NCBI GenBank assembly: GCA_011042035.1
Contig: DQZA01000140.1
Coordinates: 1-5,391 of the forward strand
Direction of reading: 5' to 3'
DNA length: 5,391 nt
From: Desulfobacteraceae bacterium
GTDB taxonomy: Bacteria; Desulfobacterota; DSM-4660; Desulfatiglandales; Desulfatiglandaceae
Part shown: piece by piece, positions 1 to 5,303 of the stretch
Layout of the letters: each line of letters opens with the position of its first letter
Numbering within the stretch: the first letter of the stretch is position 1
Notes under the pieces: generated by a model
What the model saw: the letters and a program-made list of their open reading frames with translations, nothing else
Databases searched by the model: none
Told to the model about the DNA's origin: nothing
Program-made: the position numbers and the translations under genes

Positions 1-1056
1 GGCGCTTTGGGGTCCCATTCGTAGCAGTCCCCCTTCGTCTATCCAGGCGATACTTCCACCTCCAGCGCCGATGGTGTTTATCTCCATCATGGGCAAGGCC
101 AGTGCATAGCGGTTAACCTTGCCACTCGTGGTCACAATGGGCTTTGAATCCTTGACAAGCGAGGCATCGAAGCTGGTCCCGCCCATGTCAATGGTGATGA
201 AATTCGTCTCTCCGTGGAGTCCTGCGTAGGTGGCCCCTGCAACGGGGGCAGCTGCAGGTCCTGAAAGCAGGGTGCTGGCCGCCAGACCCATCACTGTCTC
301 AGGAGAAGTGACTCCGCCGTTGGACTGCATGATGAGGAGAATCCCTGAAAAGCCCTCACTTTTGAGCCTTCCGGTCAGTGCCATGAGGTAATCCCGCAAA
401 AGAGGCCCCACTGCCGAGTTGAGCACTGTGGTGCTTACCCTATCATAAAACCTGATTTGGGGGAGAATCTCTGATGATACAGAAAGGTAGGTCCCAGGAA
501 GCCTCTGGGCCACAAGTTCGGCTGCACGGGACTCGTTTTCAGTATTTGCATAAGCGTGCATAAAGCACACGGCCACCGCCTCAACCCCCTCTGCCTTAAA
601 TAGATCGATCCCCTTGTCAACGTCATGGAGTACTATCTGTTTGACGATCTTTCCGGAGTAGTCAACGCGTTCCTCAACAGGCACCCGAAGGTACCTGGGC
701 ACTAGGGGCGGGGGAGGAAGATATCTGTTATTGTAAAGCTCCTCTCTGATCCCTCGCCGCATCTGCAGTGCGTCCCTGAAGCCCTTGGTGGTCAGGAGTC
801 CTGTCTTGGCAACCTTTCCGGTGAGAACCGCATTCGTCGTTACCGTGGTGCCATGTACGATGATATCCACACTATTGAGGAAGGATGAAACGGCCATGCC
901 TTTTTCCTTGGCCATCTCGCCAAGGCCCGTCATCACGGCTACCGAGGGGTCGTCAGGTGTGGACAGAACCTTGTAAATTTCCGGATTCCCCTCGGCATCC
1001 ACCAAAAGAAAATCCGTAAAAGTCCCTCCAACATCTATTCCGATCTTAAAAGACAT
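1..1056 (-). CDS. hyuA: Hydantoinase/oxoprolinase family protein, subunit A (HyuA-like), C-terminal part missing
   Basis: This is the N-terminal 352 codons of a HyuA-type ATPase subunit; the frame is still open at the left edge. The family (N-methylhydantoinase A, 5-oxoprolinase, acetone and acetophenone carboxylases) has an actin/sugar-kinase ATPase fold and uses ATP to open cyclic amides or activate ketones, usually with a HyuB partner. Visible motifs are the N-terminal phosphate loop GIDVGGTFTD (residues 6-15), HGTTVTTNAVL (68-78), a STTVLN segment (208-213), QSNGG (244-248), SGPAAAPVAG (265-274), the second phosphate motif TIDMGGTSFDASLV (288-301) and INTIGAGGGSIAW (326-338). Members are usually about 650-720 residues, so roughly half is present. 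The ATG at 1054-1056 has a strong AGGAGG ribosome site 8 nt upstream and places the phosphate loop at the usual distance from the N terminus. It follows dctM by 72 nt, which suggests that it acts on the imported solute. Family assignment is very secure; the substrate is unknown. Confidence 0.95.
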   Translation of the reverse strand, partial: MSFKIGIDVGGTFTDFLLVDAEGNPEIYKVLSTPDDPSVAVMTGLGEMAKEKGMAVSSFLNSVDIIVHGTTVTTNAVLTGKVAKTGLLTTKGFRDALQMRRGIREELYNNRYLPPPPLVPRYLRVPVEERVDYSGKIVKQIVLHDVDKGIDLFKAEGVEAVAVCFMHAYANTENESRAAELVAQRLPGTYLSVSSEILPQIRFYDRVSTTVLNSAVGPLLRDYLMALTGRLKSEGFSGILLIMQSNGGVTSPETVMGLAASTLLSGPAAAPVAGATYAGLHGETNFITIDMGGTSFDASLVKDSKPIVTTSGKVNRYALALPMMEINTIGAGGGSIAWIDEGGLLRMGPQSA

Positions 1057-1064
1057 GTTTTTTG

Positions 1065-1070
1065 CCTCCT
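1065..1070 (-). promoter_or_regulatory. Strong ribosome binding site of hyuA
   Basis: On the minus strand this reads AGGAGG, a full anti-16S match, 8 nt before the hyuA ATG. It is the best ribosome site in the cluster and fixes the hyuA start. No terminator-like hairpin with a T-run is visible in the 72-nt dctM-hyuA gap, so read-through from the transporter genes is likely. Confidence 0.85.
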
Positions 1071-1128
1071 AACATCTTAATCCAATAGGCAGCCTCTTGA
1101 AAGAAACCCGATTGACCTGAATTGCATA

Positions 1129-2442
1129 TCATTTCATGAGCCCCGGGAGAAAAAGAGCGATCTGGGGAAAGATCATCACTAAGACCATGGCCGTGGCGTC
1201 GCAAAGAAGAAAAGGGACTCCGGCCTTGTAAATATCCCCCATGGTGGTCCCCTTTGGGGCAACGCCTTTCATCACGAACAGCAAGAGCCCGAAAGGGGGA
1301 GTCGTATTGGCCATCTCCATATTGATCAGCATGATCAGCGAGAACCACAGGGTGTTGAAATGAAGCGCATTGACAATGGGCAGAAATATGGGAATAGCAA
1401 TCATCACCATAGAAAGGTTGTCCATGAAGCAGCCCAAAAACAGAAGTATGACCTGCATACTGATCAAGACCATCATGGGCGGCAGGTCCAGACCTGTAAC
1501 CAACTGAATAAGTCCTGCGCTGGCACCTGAAAAGGCCATGATTTGGCTGAAGGTCATGGAGCCCACGATGATCATGAACATCATGGAGGTGACTCGGACT
1601 GTTCCCATGATGCTTTTTTTCAGCGTTTCCCAACCCATTTTTCCATAAGCTGCGGCCAAAAAGATAGTGCCCAGGGCACCGAGAGCCGCGGCCTCGGATG
1701 GGGTGGCGATACCCAGGAATATCAGCCCAATCACCAGAAAAATAATGAGGCCAAGGGGCACCACATGAATAAGGGTTGCGCGGAGTTTTTCCCCAAAGGA
1801 TAAATTGGGGACTTCAAAAGACGGCGCCAGGTGGGGCTGGAGCAGACACCGAATCACCACATATGCGGCGTAAAAAAAGGCGATGAGGCACCCTGGAAGG
1901 ATGCCTGCTATAAGAAGGCCCCCGACTGAGACTTGATTCAGGGCCGCGAGCAGAATTGCGAGGGCACTTGGCGGGATTAGCATGGACAGACCGCCGCTTC
2001 CCATCACAGGGCCAATGCTCATGCTTTTGTGGTAGCCCCTTTTCTGCATGTCCGGCACAAGCATGGAGCCCAGAATCGCAGTGGTGGCCAAGGTGGATCC
2101 GCTCATGGTGGAAAAGGTGGCTCCCCCAAGGATTGCAAGGAGGGCGAGGCGTCCCGGGATCTTCCCAATCCAATGGTCCATAACATCGATGGCCTTGAAA
2201 CCCAATTGGGAATGAAACATCACCTCGCCCATAAGCACGAAAAGGGGAACAGGAAGGAGGCTGAAAGAGGTAAGGCTCTCCATCATATTAAGGACTAACT
2301 GAACAACGCCTGCCTTGCCTCCAAGAAAGAGAAATGCCCCCAGGAGATCCACCAGCAGGAAGGAAACCGCTACCGGCATCCCCGACATCATCAGTACGAC
2401 CATGACGCCCAACAAGAGCAGAAGTGCAAGCCACCATTCCAT
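1129..2442 (-). CDS. dctM: TRAP transporter large permease subunit (DctM family)
   Basis: This is the large membrane subunit of a TRAP transporter, the part that carries the ion-coupled transport path. At 437 residues it has normal family length and is almost wholly hydrophobic, with about 11-12 likely membrane segments. Family landmarks in order are SGMPVAVSF (20-28), VPLFVLMGEVMF (65-76), GATFSTMSGSTLAT (107-120), GSGGLSMLIPPSALA (148-162) with the ALNQVSVGGLLIAGILPG stretch after it, GIATPSEAAALGALG (244-258), LGCFMDNLSM (336-345) and NTTPPFGLLLFVMKG (379-393). The ATG at 2440-2442 is the first in-frame ATG after the upstream TGA, which is the same triplet that ends dctQ. The ribosome site AAGGAT is 12 nt away, which is rather far, so translation may depend on coupling to dctQ. 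It lies 21 nt after dctQ and 72 nt before hyuA, in the usual P-Q-M order. The transported compound cannot be deduced from this subunit. Confidence 0.97.
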   Translation of the reverse strand: MEWWLALLLLLGVMVVLMMSGMPVAVSFLLVDLLGAFLFLGGKAGVVQLVLNMMESLTSFSLLPVPLFVLMGEVMFHSQLGFKAIDVMDHWIGKIPGRLALLAILGGATFSTMSGSTLATTAILGSMLVPDMQKRGYHKSMSIGPVMGSGGLSMLIPPSALAILLAALNQVSVGGLLIAGILPGCLIAFFYAAYVVIRCLLQPHLAPSFEVPNLSFGEKLRATLIHVVPLGLIIFLVIGLIFLGIATPSEAAALGALGTIFLAAAYGKMGWETLKKSIMGTVRVTSMMFMIIVGSMTFSQIMAFSGASAGLIQLVTGLDLPPMMVLISMQVILLFLGCFMDNLSMVMIAIPIFLPIVNALHFNTLWFSLIMLINMEMANTTPPFGLLLFVMKGVAPKGTTMGDIYKAGVPFLLCDATAMVLVMIFPQIALFLPGLMK

Positions 2443-2463
2443 AATTATGATCTTATCCTTTGG

Positions 2464-2979
2464 TCAGTCCTGTTTCCGACCATTACCTCCGAGCTCCCTG
2501 TATAACCTGAAGGCCCGCCTTACGAATTCTACGGCAAAGACAAAGCAACCAGCAGGAATCACCATTATGACAAGAAATTCGGGTATCTTGAGGTACTTTA
2601 GGGTAGGCACACCCCTCTGGTAGAAATCATAGGTGACATAGGTGCTGTAGTAAGTGAGAATGAGCATGACCAAGGCCCCGACAAGAGACGTGACCATATT
2701 GATCCGATTCTGAAGTCTGCGGCTGATTCGATTCAGAATAATGTCAATTCGGATATGGCCTTCCTGCCTGAGCACATAGCCTGCTGCCAGAAAGGGGATA
2801 TAAAGGAGTATATACTCACTTATCTGCAGTACCCACCCGATTGGCTTGTTGAAGAAGTACCTCAAGACCACATCGACACTAACGCTTACAAGGGCGAACA
2901 TCATCATGAAGCCCGCAAGCCAGGCAAAGGCCTTCAGCAAACCGTCGAAGATCCGGTCTAGGGTTGAAAAGAGGGCCAT
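2464..2979 (-). CDS. dctQ: TRAP transporter small permease subunit (DctQ family)
   Basis: This is the small membrane subunit that pairs with DctM in the inner membrane. It has 171 residues, typical for the family, with four predicted membrane segments at about 16-38, 50-71, 94-117 and 134-155. The family signature is clear: VDVVLRYFFNKPIGWV (35-50), then the SEY of the second helix (54-56), and the EGHIRIDIIL stretch (73-82) that leads into the cytoplasmic loop. The C-terminal tail is basic. The ATG at 2977-2979 lies 12 nt after the dctP stop, and its ribosome site GAGGAT overlaps that stop, which suggests translational coupling. The small subunit diverges quickly across the family and gives no clue to substrate. 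Confidence 0.95.
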   Translation of the reverse strand: MALFSTLDRIFDGLLKAFAWLAGFMMMFALVSVSVDVVLRYFFNKPIGWVLQISEYILLYIPFLAAGYVLRQEGHIRIDIILNRISRRLQNRINMVTSLVGALVMLILTYYSTYVTYDFYQRGVPTLKYLKIPEFLVIMVIPAGCFVFAVEFVRRAFRLYRELGGNGRKQD

Positions 2980-2987
2980 GTTCAGAG

Positions 2988-2994
2988 ATCCTCA
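2988..2994 (-). promoter_or_regulatory. dctQ ribosome site overlapping the dctP stop codon
   Basis: The minus strand reads TGAGGAT: the TGA (2992-2994) ends dctP, and GAGGAT (2988-2993) is the likely ribosome site for dctQ, 8 nt before its ATG. A shared stop and ribosome site is the usual arrangement for translational coupling, which would keep the binding protein and its membrane partner in proportion. Confidence 0.6.
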
Positions 2995-3963
2995 CGGAGA
3001 AAGTAATTTACGGAGCTTGGTACCCAGTTTGGGATTTTGTTTGATAACATCCTCCCAACCGGCCTCATAGGCCAGATTCACATACCAGCGGGAATCTTCG
3101 GGCGAGAATTTTATCAATTTCATGCCCCGTTCTTGCATCTCCAAGAATTCTTTTTCTGAGATTTCGACCATCACTTGGCTGTATTTACGTTCATTGGCGA
3201 TCATGCAATCGGTCATGAGTTTTCGGAGATGAGAGGGAAGACGTTGCCAGGTCTTGAGATTGACGAGGGCCTCAATGTTCATCTGATAGATCCTAGGCTC
3301 AATGATGTAATGGCACACGTCACACCACCCTGCCTGCACATTTCCAAGGACCGACCAGGCATACCCATCAATGGTTCCCCTTTCAAGGGCGGTGTAGATG
3401 TCTGAGCCGGGCAATGTAACCGGTACGGCACCCAGCTTCCTTACAAAGGCCTCGTAAGTAGCCGAGACGCGGATTTTCTGTCCCGCCAATTCCTGCGGTC
3501 GTTTTACTGGTTTATTGGTGAATATTTGGAACCACGGGCCGAATTCAGCCCTGCCCAGATAGTAGATGTTGTGTTTTTTGAGAAGCTTAACCCTGAAGTC
3601 GTAGTATCCGTTTTCGCGTTCCTTGATTGGGTCGAGACGGGTAAGATGGGTATAGGCAGCGCCACTAACCTGCCGGCCATAGTAGGATTCACACCCAAAG
3701 ATGATATCAACGACGCCGTTTCGAAGGGCCTCGAATTGTTTGAATCCGGGAATAGCCTCTGGGCCACCCGTAAAGACGATTTCCAATTCTCCCTTGGCCT
3801 TCTCATTGACATCTTTCATGAAGGCCATCCAGGCGGTCATATTTATGTCTCCCTTGGGAAGGAAGGTGACCATCTTCAGTTTAATCGGACCTGAAGCATG
3901 AACTGGGGCCATGCAAAAGACCAAGGACAAAACCGCCAATAGCACAAAAACGCACCTTTTCAT
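2992..3963 (-). CDS. dctP: TRAP transporter periplasmic solute-binding protein (DctP family)
   Basis: This is the extracytoplasmic receptor that delivers solute to DctQM. It has 323 residues, normal for the family. The N terminus is a Sec signal peptide: K2-R3, a hydrophobic core at about 5-19, and probable cleavage after VHA (residue 23). The DctP fold is marked by FTNKPVKRPQELAGQKIRVS (148-167), where R165 sits at the conserved arginine that in characterised members holds the ligand carboxylate, and by YTALERGTIDGYAW (190-203). An organic-acid ligand is therefore likely, but its identity is not readable. Oddity: residues 214-218 are CDVCH, an exact CXXCH motif, in a region where I would expect no paired cysteines; further cysteines are C91 and C253 in the mature part. 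The ATG at 3961-3963 has AAGGAG 6 nt upstream and puts the signal peptide at the N terminus. It is the first transporter gene, preceded by a 194-nt gap with a candidate promoter. Confidence 0.96.
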   Translation of the reverse strand: MKRCVFVLLAVLSLVFCMAPVHASGPIKLKMVTFLPKGDINMTAWMAFMKDVNEKAKGELEIVFTGGPEAIPGFKQFEALRNGVVDIIFGCESYYGRQVSGAAYTHLTRLDPIKERENGYYDFRVKLLKKHNIYYLGRAEFGPWFQIFTNKPVKRPQELAGQKIRVSATYEAFVRKLGAVPVTLPGSDIYTALERGTIDGYAWSVLGNVQAGWCDVCHYIIEPRIYQMNIEALVNLKTWQRLPSHLRKLMTDCMIANERKYSQVMVEISEKEFLEMQERGMKLIKFSPEDSRWYVNLAYEAGWEDVIKQNPKLGTKLRKLLSP

Positions 3964-3969
3964 TTTTAG

Positions 3970-3975
3970 CTCCTT
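3970..3975 (-). promoter_or_regulatory. Ribosome binding site of dctP
   Basis: The minus strand reads AAGGAG, 6 nt before the dctP ATG. This supports the chosen start and suggests good translation of the binding protein. Confidence 0.8.
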
Positions 3976-4024
3976 TCTACTGAGGGTTGAAAACCTAGCT
4001 ATGTCTCACTTTATGGAGAGACCT

Positions 4025-4082
4025 CCCCCTTTGCCGCGTGATCCCTATTCACCCCCTTTCTTTCCCTGCCCATACAAGGGGG
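4025..4082 (-). repeat. Competing G/C-tract inverted repeats in the dctP leader
   Basis: On the minus strand a CCCCCTT tract (4076-4082) is followed by two AAGGGGG tracts (4052-4058 and 4025-4031), each a perfect 7-nt complement. Only one can pair with the first tract at a time, with loops of 17 or 44 nt. The pairings are seen directly; any RNA function is inference. If the candidate promoter at 4090-4119 is right, the C tract would lie at the very 5' end of the transcript. No T-run follows either stem, so these are not standard terminators. Confidence 0.4.
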
Positions 4083-4089
4083 AAAAATG

Positions 4090-4119
4090 ATAATAAGTGC
4101 TCGGTAAAGACCATATCAG
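4090..4119 (-). promoter_or_regulatory. Candidate sigma-70-type promoter for dctPQM-hyuA
   Basis: On the minus strand there is CTGATA (4114-4119, 4 of 6 matches to the -35 consensus), an 18-nt spacer, then TATTAT (4090-4095, 5 of 6 matches to the -10 consensus). Transcription would begin near 4083, giving a leader of about 120 nt before dctP. The spacer is occupied by a GGT-N4-ACC dyad that could be a repressor site. This is the best pair I could find by eye in the 194-nt gap; an unmapped promoter of another sigma class remains possible. Confidence 0.45.
4102..4113. promoter_or_regulatory. Candidate GntR/FCD operator within the dctP promoter spacer
   Basis: The plus strand reads CGGTAAAGACCA: perfect GGT (4103-4105) and ACC (4110-4112) half-sites separated by 4 nt, with a minus-strand TATGGT at one side. 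FadR/FCD-type regulators typically bind dyads with GT and AC cores (TGGT...ACCA). It lies between the candidate -35 and -10 boxes, where a bound protein would block polymerase. The dyad is short, so chance is a real alternative. The TATGGT half is shared with the regulator's own upstream region. Confidence 0.35.
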
Positions 4120-4157
4120 AGCAGAAAATGTCAGCAAACGTACGAATTCTTGCACTT

Positions 4158-4940
4158 TCAACGAAACCATCTAGGGCTCCTTGTCATGGGCAACTGGGAT
4201 ATAATGCGTTTCATGTCGGACAGGTGTAAGACCATAGCCTCTCTTGCAGCCTCCGGTGAATGCTTCTCCACCTTTTCCGCGATATTCGTGTGGTGACGAA
4301 GAATATTCCGTTTATATTCCTTGTTCCAGTTGACCTTGTATATGAACTTGAACAGAACGTCGATGAGAGAGGCCTGGATAACGCTTAACATGGGATTCTT
4401 GGTAGCTTGGGCAAGGGCCTTGTGGAAGTTCTCGTCTGGGCTATGAAAAGTGCTCCTTTTCTTGAACAGTTGCTCCAGTTCCCGAACAGTCGCCCAGATG
4501 GCCTCAATCTCCTGCTCACCTGCGTTCTGGGCCGCAAGGTAAGCGATCTGAGGTTCAATGATGAGCCTTACCTCGATTACATGATCAATACTGATGCCCT
4601 TCAGGCCAATGATGTCCCTGAACACCCGGGACAACTCGGTCTCTCCAATATTCGACGAAACAAAGGCCCCGCCATTTTTGCCTTGTTTCACTTCTAGGAG
4701 CCCGCCGTTCTTGAGAGTCAGCAGGGCTGATCGTACCGTTGCCCTACTTGCCTGGAAGATGTCCGCCAAGTCTCTTTCGGGGGGGAGCTTTTGGCCGGGC
4801 CGCAGCTTCCTTTCGAATATAGCGTCACGAATCTGATCAACAATCTTTTCGTGGGCCAGTTTTCGATCAGCTATTGACTTGAAGGGGTAACGAGGATCGG
4901 TAGTTAGCATTGTTTGTGTATGGCCTTCTGCCTTTGACAT
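4158..4940 (-). CDS. GntR-family transcriptional regulator, FCD (FadR) type
   Basis: This is a DNA-binding regulator with a winged helix-turn-helix at about residues 29-95 and an FCD effector domain at about 103-250. The HTH has the family pattern: IRDAIFERKLRPGQKLPPER (37-56), then DLADIFQASRATVRSALLTL (57-76) as the recognition region, then GLLEVKQGKNGGAFV (80-94) as the wing. The FCD domain shows EVRLIIEP (123-130), DENFH (169-173) and the late histidines H217 and H239; D169, H173, H217 and H239 fit the Asp/three-His metal site of this family, which usually binds carboxylate ligands through the metal. Length, 260 residues, is normal. It lies upstream of the transporter on the same strand, so it is the obvious local regulator. 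The start is uncertain: the ATG at 4938-4940 has only a weak AAGG 9 nt upstream, and M11 (4908-4910) is an alternative. Effector and direction of control are unknown. Confidence 0.95.
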   Translation of the reverse strand: MSKAEGHTQTMLTTDPRYPFKSIADRKLAHEKIVDQIRDAIFERKLRPGQKLPPERDLADIFQASRATVRSALLTLKNGGLLEVKQGKNGGAFVSSNIGETELSRVFRDIIGLKGISIDHVIEVRLIIEPQIAYLAAQNAGEQEIEAIWATVRELEQLFKKRSTFHSPDENFHKALAQATKNPMLSVIQASLIDVLFKFIYKVNWNKEYKRNILRHHTNIAEKVEKHSPEAAREAMVLHLSDMKRIISQLPMTRSPRWFR

Positions 4941-4973
4941 TTGGCCTGACCTTATACCATAGAAATTGGCCTG
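4941..4973. repeat. Direct repeat TTGGCCTG beside the regulator start
   Basis: The octamer TTGGCCTG occurs at 4941-4948 and again at 4966-4973, 25 bp start to start, and both copies continue with a matching C two bases later. One copy touches the regulator's start codon and the other overlaps its candidate -35 box. The spacing of about 2.5 helical turns is not an exact whole number of turns. It may be an accessory binding site or chance. Confidence 0.4.
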
Positions 4974-4977
4974 TCAA
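4951..4977 (-). promoter_or_regulatory. Candidate promoter of the GntR regulator
   Basis: The minus strand has a perfect TTGACA (4972-4977) and TATAAG (4951-4956, 5 of 6 matches), but with a short 15-nt spacer. At the ideal 17-nt spacing the hexamer is TAAGGT, which keeps only three matches. Either way transcription would begin within a few bases of the annotated ATG, implying a leaderless message or a start at M11. A TGGTATAAGGT segment (4949-4959) overlaps the -10 and contains the TGGTAT half-site also found at 5132-5137, so autoregulation is possible. Confidence 0.45.
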
Positions 4978-5042
4978 GAGGGTAAATTTTTCCCAAATCA
5001 ACTGGCTAAATCAGGTCAAAAAGGTTATGGCGTTTGGATCTT

Positions 5043-5071
5043 TATCTGCGGTGCCGGTGGCACCCAAGATA
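5043..5071. repeat. Imperfect hairpin with a GC-rich core
   Basis: Inner arms GGTGCC (5050-5055) and GGCACC (5059-5064) pair perfectly around a 3-nt GGT loop. Outer arms TATCT (5043-5047) and AGATA (5067-5071) pair after a 2-by-2 mismatch. A T-run (5081-5086) begins 9 nt beyond the outer arm on the plus strand, too far for a standard intrinsic terminator, and no plus-strand gene precedes it. Function unknown: it could be part of a small RNA, a decayed terminator or a protein site. Confidence 0.5.
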
Positions 5072-5131
5072 TCAAATCCCTTTTTTATGACAAGAAACCC
5101 TACCTAAGGCTAAGATTGAGAGGGCCTGTGC

Positions 5132-5147
5132 TGGTATACAGATACCA
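5132..5147. promoter_or_regulatory. Perfect dyad TGGTAT-N4-ATACCA, candidate GntR/FCD operator
   Basis: The plus strand reads TGGTATACAGATACCA: two perfect 6-nt arms around a 4-nt centre. The TGGT/ACCA core and dyad form match the type of site bound by FCD regulators, although the 4-nt centre is longer than in the best-known sites. It lies about 190 bp upstream of the regulator's start and about 155 bp before the plus-strand frame at 5304, so it could serve the regulator, the divergent gene, or both. The dyad is seen directly; the binding protein is inferred. Confidence 0.5.
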
Positions 5148-5303
5148 ACTTATGCCATATCTTGCTCAACCAGTGTCTGCTAAAAATTAACGCGCCACTT
5201 GAAGTATGTATTTGACTCAGATTCATCCTCGGATGTCCCTTGTAATACTTTATTGCCAACGGAAAAACCATAGAATTCCAATTCAATTATCAGGGGTAAA
5301 GAG

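Larger units (their letters stand above)
4978..5303. other. Intergenic region without a convincing gene
   Basis: About 330 bp lie between the regulator's promoter region and the plus-strand frame at 5304. The longest frames here begin at TTG, lack a ribosome site and show no recognisable family. The stretch contains an imperfect hairpin (5043-5071), a perfect dyad (5132-5147), a short T-run at 5081-5086 and a TTGACT (5212-5217) without a well-placed -10 partner. I see no tRNA, CRISPR repeat or insertion-sequence end. A small RNA cannot be excluded. Confidence 0.5.

Noticed and set aside
1046..1633. Minus-strand 195-codon frame overlapping dctM
   Set aside because: It is in another frame of dctM, is rich in His, Gly and Arg as expected from an out-of-frame reading of hydrophobic codons, and runs across the hyuA start.
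3526..3894. Plus-strand 122-codon frame opposite dctP
   Set aside because: It lies wholly antisense to a strongly supported gene and shows no ribosome site or recognisable domain.
3996..4033. Tiny leader peptide ahead of dctP
   Set aside because: A GGGGGAGG ribosome-like tract precedes a GTG, but the frame gives only four codons (GTG AGA CAT AGC TAG), with no regulatory codon run and no attenuator hairpin with a T-run.
5043..5086. Hairpin plus T-run as an intrinsic terminator
   Set aside because: The T-run begins 9 nt beyond the outer stem and no plus-strand gene lies upstream to be terminated.
4966..5190. Plus-strand 74-codon frame in the intergenic region
   Set aside because: It starts at TTG without a ribosome site, overlaps the regulator's candidate promoter, and its translation shows no family motif that I recognise.
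5212..5246. Promoter for the plus-strand frame from TTGACT and TGTAAT
   Set aside because: The spacer between the two hexamers is 23 nt, too long for a sigma-70 promoter, and no better-placed -10 was found.
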